Below, piece after piece: positions 54,758 through 62,325 of a stretch of DNA of 64,000 bases. The translations under genes and the position numbers were made by a program. Position 1 is the stretch's first letter, and each line of letters opens with the position of its first letter. The DNA is taken from assembly GCA_039975755.1 (NCBI GenBank), contig JBDWGM010000110.1, positions 1 to 64,000 on the forward strand, written 5' to 3'. The notes beneath the pieces were generated by a model that saw only the letters and a program-made list of their open reading frames with translations, ran no database searches and had not been told where the DNA came from. The stretch is from JABSSA01 sp039975755 (lineage in GTDB: Bacteria; Pseudomonadota; Alphaproteobacteria; Rhodobacterales; Rhodobacteraceae).

Positions 54758-55461
54758 GCCAAACGCTGGGTTACTTCCTCCGGTGACCAGTTCTCCTGAT
54801 GTGGCGCGACGGCAAATGCGACCTTAATTGCCAAGTCCGTGGAAATCATGGCCTCTAGCGCCAGCTTGAACCGTGGTTTGCGGGCGCCGTGTTTTTTAAG
54901 CACAGCAAAATCCCAGATGAGAACTTCTGAACCTGGTGGAACCTTGGTCGTAGCCGATCCCTTTTGTTCGGTCAGGTAGGCAATTTCGCCAACAAACAAT
55001 CCCGCGGGCATTGTGAATATTTCACACCGCTTTTCGATGGAAAGTTCACCGGAAATCACGAAATATAACTCATTGACCGTAGCACCTTCGGTTGTGATCG
55101 TTCGTTCGTTTTGCGCCACTTCGCGCCGTGCAAATTTCATCAACTGACGAAAGTCACCGGGCGGCATATTTTTGAAGCTTTGGGTGTAGATGTCCCGGTG
55201 CTTGCTTGGGACCGCAAATCGCGAATTGCGCAAAGTCAAACTTGATAAACCAATGATGTTTGCTGCGCCGATCACCATAGAAATAAAGATAGCTTCCCAC
55301 AGTGGGTTATCAGACACGACGAAATAATAACACGTATAGAACCCTGTCCCGATCAGAACGAGGACGCGAAGGATCACTTGATTGATGACAAGGTATCCAA
55401 CTGCGTAAAGTGCGCCTGCTATCCAAACTAAAATTTCTGGCGAGGCTAAAATAAATGCCAT
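54748..55461 (-). CDS. Popeye-like membrane protein with cyclic-nucleotide-binding-type domain
   Basis: 237 residues from ATG 55461. Three TM segments (ILVWIAGALYAVGYLVI; VLVLIGTGFYTCYYFVV; AIFISMVIGAANIIGL) precede a cytoplasmic domain with FVISGELSIEK and MPAGLFVGEIAYLTEQKGSATTKVPPGSEVLIWDF, the beta-roll of the CRP/Popeye type. The usual cNMP phosphate cassette (GE-x-A/x-L-x-x-x-x-R-x-A) is seen only in part: GEIAYL then ATT without the Arg. Layout equals the three-TM Popeye proteins of animals and their bacterial relatives. A membrane sensor is inferred. Confidence 0.75.
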   Translation of the reverse strand: MAFILASPEILVWIAGALYAVGYLVINQVILRVLVLIGTGFYTCYYFVVSDNPLWEAIFISMVIGAANIIGLSSLTLRNSRFAVPSKHRDIYTQSFKNMPPGDFRQLMKFARREVAQNERTITTEGATVNELYFVISGELSIEKRCEIFTMPAGLFVGEIAYLTEQKGSATTKVPPGSEVLIWDFAVLKKHGARKPRFKLALEAMISTDLAIKVAFAVAPHQENWSPEEVTQRLAQA

Positions 55462-55720
55462 CACTCGATTCCTTGAAAATACCACGGCAAAGATTGGACC
55501 GAATGATCAAATTTACAAAGTACTTATTTCCTTACCTTCGTTGCAAAAATTCAAACCGAGCTTGGGCCCTGCGACCTTGCCACGTACCGCATTTCGTGAT
55601 GTCAAAACGCACAAAATTTCACCCTTGAGGTCCTAATCAAATGGCACCGCCACGGCATGTTCACATCGGCACAGCCTTTTGACTTGACGGTCTTCCGAGG
55701 CGGGCTTATCCCGCACATCA
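55462..55720. other. Leader region before the SAM-II riboswitch
   Basis: 259 bases between the Popeye-like start and the riboswitch; includes the divergent promoters. CGGGC (55701-55705)/CCCG near 55711 may be a small stem. No gene supported. Confidence 0.4.
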
Positions 55721-55773
55721 CGTGGCGATTTGTGTCCAGCTTGCGGGCCACGTTAAACATCCCGCTAAAAGGT
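55721..55773 (+). promoter_or_regulatory. SAM-II riboswitch upstream of metZ
   Basis: P1 arms CGTGGC (55721-55726) and GCCACG (55747-55752) enclose the conserved GATTT loop and TTGC; then TTAAA and GCTAAAAGG follow, the order known for SAM-II aptamers of alphaproteobacteria (pseudoknot between loop and 3' tail). Position before metZ fits. It senses S-adenosylmethionine to shut off methionine synthesis. Confidence 0.88.
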
Positions 55774-55784
55774 CAGGTTGAAAG

Positions 55785-55819
55785 CCCCCTTTCGCTTGAC
55801 CCGCGTCTGGGGGTTTTTT
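55785..55819 (+). terminator. Intrinsic terminator behind the SAM-II aptamer
   Basis: CCCCC (55785-55789) and GGGGG (55809-55813), with an inner CGC/GCG pair, followed by TTTTTT (55814-55819). GGTCA at the aptamer end (55771-55775) can pair with TGACC inside the loop, a possible antiterminator. It suggests transcriptional control 40 nt before metZ. Confidence 0.75.
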
Positions 55820-55859
55820 GATGGCCTGGCCCTGTCCACAGGCCTAACGGAGACAGTCG

Positions 55860-57047
55860 ATGAGCAACGATTGGAAACCACGTACCAAAGCCGTTCACGG
55901 CGGTATACGCCGCAGTCAGTATGGCGAGGTCAGCGAAGCATTATTTTTGACCCAAGGGTTCGTGTATGAGACCGCCGAGCAGGCGGAACAGCGATTTCTT
56001 GACTGTGGCGATGATGAATTCATCTATGCGCGCTACGGAAATCCAACTGTACGTATGTTTGAAGAACGCATTGCAGCGTTGGAAGGCACTGAAGATGCTT
56101 TTGCCACTGCCTCAGGGATGGCGGCGGTATCGGGTGCGTTGACGTCCATGCTGAAGGCCGGCGACCGTGTTGTGTCGTCGCGGGCATTGTTCGGGTCGTG
56201 CCTTTATGTTTTGGAAAATGTTCTCAGCCGGTTTGGCGTCGAAGTTGTCTTTGTCGACGGTACGGATTTGGATCAATGGCGAGCGGCCATCACACCCGAG
56301 ACGACGGCCGTTTTCTTTGAATCGATTTCAAACCCGACGCTGGAAGTGATCGATATCGAGGCGGTTTCGAAATTGGCGCATGCGGTTGATGCGACTGTTC
56401 TAGTCGACAATGTGTTCGCGACGCCCGTTTATTCGAACGCGATAGAACAGGGGGCCGATGTTGTCATTTATTCAGCCACCAAACATATCGACGGGCAGGG
56501 ACGCGCTTTGGGTGGCGTTATTCTTGGAACGCGTGAATTTATTCGAAAGACCGCAGAACCTTACATGAAGCACACGGGCGGTTCGATGTCGCCGTTTAAT
56601 GCTTGGGTTATGCTGAAGGGCCTGGAAACTATGGATCTGCGTGTGCGCGCGCAAACGGCATCAGCGCTGGCACTCGCTGACGCATTGCAAGGCCATGCAG
56701 GGCTTGAGCAGGTGATTTATCCGGGGCATTCCAATCACGCGCAAAACGCGCTTGTGCAGACGCAAATGGGCGGCCAAGGCGGTACAGTTCTGTCGTTAGA
56801 AGTGAAGGGGGGACAGGAAGCAGCGTTCAAGTTCCTGAATGCGCTTCGTATTCCCGTCATTTCAAATAATTTGGGGGATGCCACATCCATCCTGACGCAT
56901 CCGGCGACGACAACGCACCAACGGTTGCCCGAAGATCAACGAACCTATTTGGGCATCACACCCGGTTTGGTGCGTTTTTCCGTGGGTCTAGAGGATACGT
57001 CAGATTTGATAACTGATGTCGAGAATGCGCTGAAAGCCGCAAAATAG
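55860..57047 (+). CDS. metZ: O-succinylhomoserine sulfhydrylase
   Basis: 395 residues. PLP enzyme of the Cys/Met metabolism family: EFIYARYGNPTVRMFEERIAALEG, ATASGMAAV, and YSATKHIDGQGRALGGVILG with the PLP Lys. FLTQGFVYETAEQAEQRF near the start is typical of MetZ more than of MetB or MetY. It joins O-succinylhomoserine with sulfide to homocysteine. Control by the SAM-II element upstream supports the methionine role. GGAGAC 7 nt before the ATG. Confidence 0.95.
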   Translation: MSNDWKPRTKAVHGGIRRSQYGEVSEALFLTQGFVYETAEQAEQRFLDCGDDEFIYARYGNPTVRMFEERIAALEGTEDAFATASGMAAVSGALTSMLKAGDRVVSSRALFGSCLYVLENVLSRFGVEVVFVDGTDLDQWRAAITPETTAVFFESISNPTLEVIDIEAVSKLAHAVDATVLVDNVFATPVYSNAIEQGADVVIYSATKHIDGQGRALGGVILGTREFIRKTAEPYMKHTGGSMSPFNAWVMLKGLETMDLRVRAQTASALALADALQGHAGLEQVIYPGHSNHAQNALVQTQMGGQGGTVLSLEVKGGQEAAFKFLNALRIPVISNNLGDATSILTHPATTTHQRLPEDQRTYLGITPGLVRFSVGLEDTSDLITDVENALKAAK

Positions 57048-57179
57048 AAGGATTTAGACGTAGCCCCGATAACCTTTGATCTGTGTATTAAATTAACACG
57101 TATTCGTTAGATAGGTTGGAAAAGCATGGTCGCTGTGACTATATTACCAACGAACAAAACGAACGAGGGGGGCTACTCT

Positions 57180-58283
57180 ATGAATATTCATACGCCCAAA
57201 TTGACGACAATACCCGAGCGTGACGAAGCCGAAGCCGCACTAGAAGTGCTGCGTCTCTGGGCCAAATCAGCCACCACCACCGAGATTCTGGATCTTGATC
57301 CGTCGGTCAGAAATTTGATTCCCGGCGCAGATGACGTCGAATACCCGGCGTTTTCCCGTGATTACCCGGAGAATTTTTCGGTCGATTCGGACTACAAAGA
57401 AACATTGCCCGATTTGCAAAATGGGCCGTCTTCGCTGATCCGTGGCGCAAATCAGCAAATTCAGCATGTCGGAATCTCCAATTTTCGACTGCCGATCCGC
57501 TTTCGCACCCGTGACAATGGCGAGCTGAACCTTGAAACTTCGGTGACGGGGTCTGTCAGCCTTGAGGCGGACAAAAAAGGCATCAACATGAGCCGTATCA
57601 TGCGTTCTTTTTACAAGCACGCAGAGCGGACCTTTAGTTTCGAAGTCATTGAAGCTGCGTTGGATGATTACAAAACCGACCTAGAAAGCTTTGATGCGCG
57701 CATTCAAATGCGGTTCTCGTTCCCTGTGAAAATCGACAGCCTGCGGTCCGGATTAGCAGGGTATCAATACTATGATATCGCGCTGGAGTTGGTTGAACAG
57801 GACGGCGTGCGTAAAAAGATCATGCATCTGGATTACGTTTATTCGTCGACTTGTCCATGTTCGCTGGAATTAAGTGAACATGCACGATCAACCCGTGGTC
57901 AGCTGGCGACCCCGCATTCACAACGATCTGTGGCGCGTGTTTCAGTTTTGATTGAAAATGACGCGGATTGCCTGTGGTTCGAAGACTTGATTGACGCGTG
58001 CCGGATTGCGGTTCCCACTGAAACTCAGGTGATGGTGAAACGCGAAGATGAACAGGCGTTTGCTGAACTTAATGCGGCAAATCCAATTTTTGTCGAAGAT
58101 GCGGCCAGATTGTTCTGTGCCCAACTGTTGGCGGATCACCGCGTTTCGGACTTTCGTATAATCGCCAGCCATCAAGAAAGCTTGCACAGCCATGATGCGG
58201 TGTCTGTCCTGACAGAAGGGCCGACATTTGCACAAGAAAGCTTTGACCCAAAGCTGTTCAACACACTGTTCCACGTTGGATAA
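57180..58283 (+). CDS. folE2: GTP cyclohydrolase FolE2
   Basis: 367 residues from ATG 57180, which has GAGGGGGG upstream; a frame further up adds 18 unconserved residues. FolE2 marks: VGISNFRLPIRF, SLEADKKGINMSRIMRSFYKHAE, YVYSSTCPCSLELSEHAR with the catalytic Cys, and PVPTETQ-like VPTETQVMVKREDEQAF. It turns GTP to dihydroneopterin triphosphate for folate and can use metals other than zinc. In many bacteria FolE2 is used under zinc shortage; no clear Zur box is seen here, so it may be the only GTP cyclohydrolase. Confidence 0.96.
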   Translation: MNIHTPKLTTIPERDEAEAALEVLRLWAKSATTTEILDLDPSVRNLIPGADDVEYPAFSRDYPENFSVDSDYKETLPDLQNGPSSLIRGANQQIQHVGISNFRLPIRFRTRDNGELNLETSVTGSVSLEADKKGINMSRIMRSFYKHAERTFSFEVIEAALDDYKTDLESFDARIQMRFSFPVKIDSLRSGLAGYQYYDIALELVEQDGVRKKIMHLDYVYSSTCPCSLELSEHARSTRGQLATPHSQRSVARVSVLIENDADCLWFEDLIDACRIAVPTETQVMVKREDEQAFAELNAANPIFVEDAARLFCAQLLADHRVSDFRIIASHQESLHSHDAVSVLTEGPTFAQESFDPKLFNTLFHVG

Positions 58284-58704
58284 CAACGGCGGCGCAGGGC
58301 CCAGCTCTGCGCCAGCGACCCCCGAAATCCGCCCGCAATACCATTTTCGCAAAGTCAATGGGCATACGCATATCTGGGATGTGCGCAAACTGATCGATAT
58401 TGCAGAAAAGCTGCCGGTTGAGGACGTGCCTTTGGCACAGATATCAGAAATTGACGAAACGTATTGGTTCGACGGTTCTGGCCCGGTGCCAACATGCCGA
58501 GCGATATTGGGTCATATGCGATTGGTCGAAAACGCGGATTTGCGATGGCCCATTATTTTGTGCCCGAACGCGCGCGTAATGGATGGAATGCACCGTGTTT
58601 TGAAGGCTTTGCACGGCGGGCATACGACAATAAAGGCGCGATGCCTGACAACCTTGCCTGAACCTGATTTCGTCGATGTCGCCGCAGATGATCTACCATA
58701 CTAG
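58276..58704 (+). CDS. Small ParB/sulfiredoxin-fold-like protein
   Basis: About 142 residues from a TTG at 58276 overlapping the end of folE2; no good ribosome site, so the start is unsure. The core HTHIWDVRKLIDIAEKLPVEDVPLAQI and WPIILCPNARVMDGMHRVLKALHGG resemble the ParB/Srx fold, in which I-DG-x-HR-x-x-A contacts a phosphate. The GMHRV piece fits this DGxHR box. It is too short for chromosome partition; such stand-alone proteins have unknown roles. Likely cotranscribed with folE2. Confidence 0.7.
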   Translation: MDNNGGAGPSSAPATPEIRPQYHFRKVNGHTHIWDVRKLIDIAEKLPVEDVPLAQISEIDETYWFDGSGPVPTCRAILGHMRLVENADLRWPIILCPNARVMDGMHRVLKALHGGHTTIKARCLTTLPEPDFVDVAADDLPY

Positions 58705-58815
58705 CCTTGCACTGAGGGTGAGGCGGGCTTGCAGGATTGGCATTGGTCCTTAATCCGAGCAGTCCCTATATTTTGATCAAGGGAGGAAGCCAAAGTAACT
58801 AACACGAGGTTTCCG

Positions 58816-59043
58816 ATGACTTTTTTTAACGATACTCCACATGCAGGCCACAACTCAGTCCTGTCTTCGGTCAAAGATTGGTTTTTTGCCCTTGGTCAGG
58901 CGATGTATGAATCGCGCGGCATGCAAGAACGTTTGCGTCAAATCGACGATCTGAAAGCCAAAAGCGATGAGGAATTGAAGGCCATGGGCCTGAAGCGTGA
59001 AGACATTCCGACGTATGTTTTCCGTCACCTGATGCACCTGTAA
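58816..59043 (+). CDS. DUF1127 small protein
   Basis: 75 residues. The C-terminal part RLRQIDDLKAKSDEELKAMGLKREDIPTYVFRHLMHL has the DUF1127 pattern (leucine-rich helix, then S-DEEL-xxxGL-x-R-xDI). GGAGG lies upstream at 58781-58786 region and a second weak site nearer the ATG. DUF1127 proteins of alphaproteobacteria affect RNA turnover and carbon or phosphate metabolism; here only the family can be stated. It is a single-gene unit. Confidence 0.88.
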   Translation: MTFFNDTPHAGHNSVLSSVKDWFFALGQAMYESRGMQERLRQIDDLKAKSDEELKAMGLKREDIPTYVFRHLMHL

Positions 59044-59268
59044 AAAGACCTATTATCTAGGTTTACGGCAGGGATAAGCGCTTTCTAAATGGATACGTCC
59101 GCGCAAAACGGCGCGGGCGCGCTGTGTGGCCCTGAGAAAATGCATGCGTCTTTTCGACTACATTGGCCGTTCAACATAGTGTTGTCGCGCATTCTGCGTT
59201 TGATGAACTGAGGGATGCACAAGGTCACGGCTTGACACTGACTGCATCCAACGCCAAGCCTCGAGGTT

Positions 59269-60717
59269 ATGTTGGATCTGCGCCCTGTCGGATATGTGAT
59301 TGGCTTGCTGGTCGCCGTCCTCGGCGTTTCCATGATTTTGCCTATGCTTGTCGACCTGGTCGAAGGGCGCGGGCATTGGCATGTTTTTCTTGAATCTGCG
59401 CTGATAACAAGCCTGACAGGCGGATTTATCGCCCTCAGCTGTGCCAATGGCGTGCGCGAGGGTTTGACGATCCAGCAGACCTTTTTGTTGACCACCGGGG
59501 TTTGGGTCGCATTGCCGATTTTTGGGGCCATCCCGTTTGTGCTGGGCGAAACAGATGCACGTTTTGTCGATGCATTTTTTGAGGCGATGTCCGGCCTGAC
59601 AACAACTGGGTCCACTGTGTTTTCCGGTCTTGAAGACTTGCCCAAAGGGTTGTTGTTGTGGCGTGCAATCCTGCAGTGGCTTGGCGGGATTGGTATTATT
59701 GTTGTGGCGATGGTGTTCCTGCCTGAGCTGCGTGTGGGTGGTATGCAAATCTTCCGTTCCGAAGGTTTTGATACATTTGGAAAAATCCTTCCGCGCGCGA
59801 CCGAAATTTCCAGCCGAATTTCCGTGATCTATATCGGTCTCACATTGGTCTGCACGCTTTGTTACATTGGCGCGGGCATGGATGTTTTTGATGCGTCCGT
59901 TCATGCGATGACGACAATTGCGACTGGCGGATTTGCCACCAGCGATGACTCCTTTGCCGCGTTTCCCGGTGCTCCGGAATATGTGGCCACGCTGTTCATG
60001 TTACTGGCCGCTTTGCCTTTCGTGCGCTTTGTTCAACTGAGCGCCGGATCGGCACAACCCTTGTTCAAAGACAGCCAGATACGCGCGTTCTTTGGGACCG
60101 CTGTGGTGATAGTCTGCGTGATGACATCGTGGAATTTGTTGGCCACCGAGAATGTCGGTGAAGAAGCGTTTCGCAAGGCATTGTTTAATTCAATGTCATT
60201 GTTGACGGGCACTGGGTATGCCAGCGACGATTACATGCAGTGGGGCAGTTTCGCCGTTGCCAGCCTGTTTTTTATCGGCTTGATCGGCGGTTGCGCCGGA
60301 TCAACGGCGTGTTCGGTCAAGATTTTCCGATATCAGCTTCTCTTTGCATCCATTCGTGCGCAGCTCCAAAAAATCCGCAGTCCACATGGTATCTTTGTGC
60401 CACGCTATGCCGGTCGGGCCGTTGGTGAAGATGTACTAAGCTCGGTGATGTCCTTTTTTATGTTCTTCATTGTGACCCTCGGGGTTTTGTCCGTAGCACT
60501 TGGGTTGACGGGGCTTGATTTCATCACTTCAATTTCCGGGGCTGCGGCTGCTTTGGCCAATATCGGTCCCGGGTTGGGAGATCAGATTGGTCCTGCGGGC
60601 AACTTTGGCGGCCTGAACGATACGGCCAAATGGCTGCTGTCGATTGCTATGCTGATCGGCCGGCTCGAGCTTTTGGCGGTGTATGCCATTCTGACCGTTC
60701 ATTTCTGGAGAGCCTGA
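59269..60717 (+). CDS. trkH: Trk-type potassium uptake protein TrkH
   Basis: 482 residues with about ten TM segments and four pore regions: SGLTTTGSTVF, MTTIATGGFATSD, LLTGTGYASDDY and a last NIGPGLG; each has the T-T-x-G / G-x-G selectivity-type sequence of TrkH/KtrB. LQWLGGIGIIVVAMVFLPELRVGG and IGGCAGSTACSVKIFRYQ are further marks. It works with TrkA (not in the window) for K+ import. The ThDP gene starts right after its stop (TGAATG). Confidence 0.95.
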   Translation: MLDLRPVGYVIGLLVAVLGVSMILPMLVDLVEGRGHWHVFLESALITSLTGGFIALSCANGVREGLTIQQTFLLTTGVWVALPIFGAIPFVLGETDARFVDAFFEAMSGLTTTGSTVFSGLEDLPKGLLLWRAILQWLGGIGIIVVAMVFLPELRVGGMQIFRSEGFDTFGKILPRATEISSRISVIYIGLTLVCTLCYIGAGMDVFDASVHAMTTIATGGFATSDDSFAAFPGAPEYVATLFMLLAALPFVRFVQLSAGSAQPLFKDSQIRAFFGTAVVIVCVMTSWNLLATENVGEEAFRKALFNSMSLLTGTGYASDDYMQWGSFAVASLFFIGLIGGCAGSTACSVKIFRYQLLFASIRAQLQKIRSPHGIFVPRYAGRAVGEDVLSSVMSFFMFFIVTLGVLSVALGLTGLDFITSISGAAAALANIGPGLGDQIGPAGNFGGLNDTAKWLLSIAMLIGRLELLAVYAILTVHFWRA

Positions 60718-62319
60718 ATGTCTAAAGACCACACGTTTGCACCTGCTCGTCCTCTTGGTGCGCAGATTTCGCATATGCTGAAAGATCGCGGTGTGGATGT
60801 GATTTTTGGCATACCAGGGGTACATAATCAGGAAATGTATCGCGGCATAGAAGAGGCCGGGATTGCCCATGTATTGGCGCGGCATGAACAGGGTGCTGGC
60901 TTTATGGCTGATGGCTATGCACGCGCAAGCGGAAAGCCCGGAGTTGCCTATGTGATATCCGGGCCAGGCCTGTGCAATATCATGACGCCGATGGGGCAGG
61001 CTTATTCGGATTCGGTGCCTTTGCTGGTGATTTCAAGTTGCCTTGATGAAACCGCAGCGACCAAGGGGCAATTACACCAAATGAAAGACCAACGTACGGC
61101 CGCAGAAACGGTTTGCGATTGGGCAGAAGAAGCGCGCAGCGCCGATGCTGCCTATGCGTTGATTGATCGCGCATTGTTGGAGTTCGAAACAAGTCGCCCG
61201 CGCAGCAAATCTATTAGCGTACCGATTCAATTGCTTGAAAGCCAAGCGGCCGCTGCTCCATCGCGCACAGACATCGAACCATTTCGCTGTGACGACGACG
61301 CTGCCGCCGAGGTTCTTTTGTCACATCTTACTGGGACGCAACGCCCCTTGTTTATCTTTGGTGGTGGGGTCGAAACCGCGTTTGCGCGTAGTGTAGTAGA
61401 AGCAACTGGGGCGGCAACATTTACTACGTATGCAGGCCGCGGTATTGTCGGCGATTATCCATTGAACTTTGGATCAAGCCTTGCCCGGTCTAGCAGCGCA
61501 GATGTCTTCGGTTCAGCGGATGTTGTCATCGCAATGGGAACCGAATTGGCAGAGGTCGACCTGTGGCGGGCTGATTTGGGTCACAAAGCGACTCTGATCC
61601 GTGTGGATATTGATCCTGTTGTGTTGGGGGATCAACAACGCGCAGATATCCAGATCCAAGCCCGGTCAGCCGACGCTTTGACAAGCTTGGCAGGGCTGCT
61701 GAAGGGTCATATCCCGGCGAAAGGGTGGAGCATTTCGGAAGTCGCGGATCAACGCGCCCTGTGGCGTGCGGAATTGATTGCGGAACGTCCAGGTATTGTC
61801 CCGGTATGTGACGCGCTGCGTGACTGTCTGCCAGACGGCACTATGATCTATTCCGACATGACGCAGTTTGCTTATACAGCGAAAGAAGTTTGGGACATGG
61901 ATGAACCCGGTCATTGGCACCACCCATCTGGTTTTGGCACGTTGGGATACGCGACACCCGCAGCGATCGGTGGAGCAATGGCGCGTGAGGGCCTTCCAAC
62001 ACTGGCAGTAATTGGGGATTATGGGTTTCAATACACGGTGCAAGAATTGGCCGTGGCGGTCGAGCTGAAATTACCGATACCGATTTTCCTGTGGGACAAC
62101 GGTAAATTGGGCGAGATTGAAGACAGCATGGTCCGCGCACAAATCGCACCAAATGCTGTTCATCAGCGCAACCCGGATTTCATGAAATTGGCAGATGCAT
62201 TCGGAGCCTATTCGGCGCGTCCTAAAACGCTGGCTCAGATGCAAGACGCTGTGCGAAATGCTTTCGATGCCGACGGTCCAACATTGATCCACGTCACATC
62301 AGACATCGCAGAAAGCTGA
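60718..62319 (+). CDS. ThDP-dependent enzyme, acetolactate synthase/decarboxylase-like
   Basis: 533 residues. N-terminal Pyr domain with IFGIPGVHNQEMYRG and RHEQGAGFMADGYAR (catalytic Glu), a middle domain and a C-terminal PP domain with GFGTLGYATPAAIGGAMA and GDYGFQYTVQELAVAVE. The cofactor motif reads GDY..WDN and not the usual GDG..NN, which may hint at a special member. It resembles proteins named 5-guanidino-2-oxopentanoate decarboxylase in Rhodobacterales, but the substrate is open. GGAG sits within the end of trkH, so both are cotranscribed. Confidence 0.82.
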   Translation: MSKDHTFAPARPLGAQISHMLKDRGVDVIFGIPGVHNQEMYRGIEEAGIAHVLARHEQGAGFMADGYARASGKPGVAYVISGPGLCNIMTPMGQAYSDSVPLLVISSCLDETAATKGQLHQMKDQRTAAETVCDWAEEARSADAAYALIDRALLEFETSRPRSKSISVPIQLLESQAAAAPSRTDIEPFRCDDDAAAEVLLSHLTGTQRPLFIFGGGVETAFARSVVEATGAATFTTYAGRGIVGDYPLNFGSSLARSSSADVFGSADVVIAMGTELAEVDLWRADLGHKATLIRVDIDPVVLGDQQRADIQIQARSADALTSLAGLLKGHIPAKGWSISEVADQRALWRAELIAERPGIVPVCDALRDCLPDGTMIYSDMTQFAYTAKEVWDMDEPGHWHHPSGFGTLGYATPAAIGGAMAREGLPTLAVIGDYGFQYTVQELAVAVELKLPIPIFLWDNGKLGEIEDSMVRAQIAPNAVHQRNPDFMKLADAFGAYSARPKTLAQMQDAVRNAFDADGPTLIHVTSDIAES

Positions 62320-62325
62320 TGGGCG

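Noticed and set aside
57083..57099. GTGTATTAAATTAACAC as Zur or other operator before folE2
   Set aside because: Only the outer four bases pair; it does not match the usual Zur box pattern.
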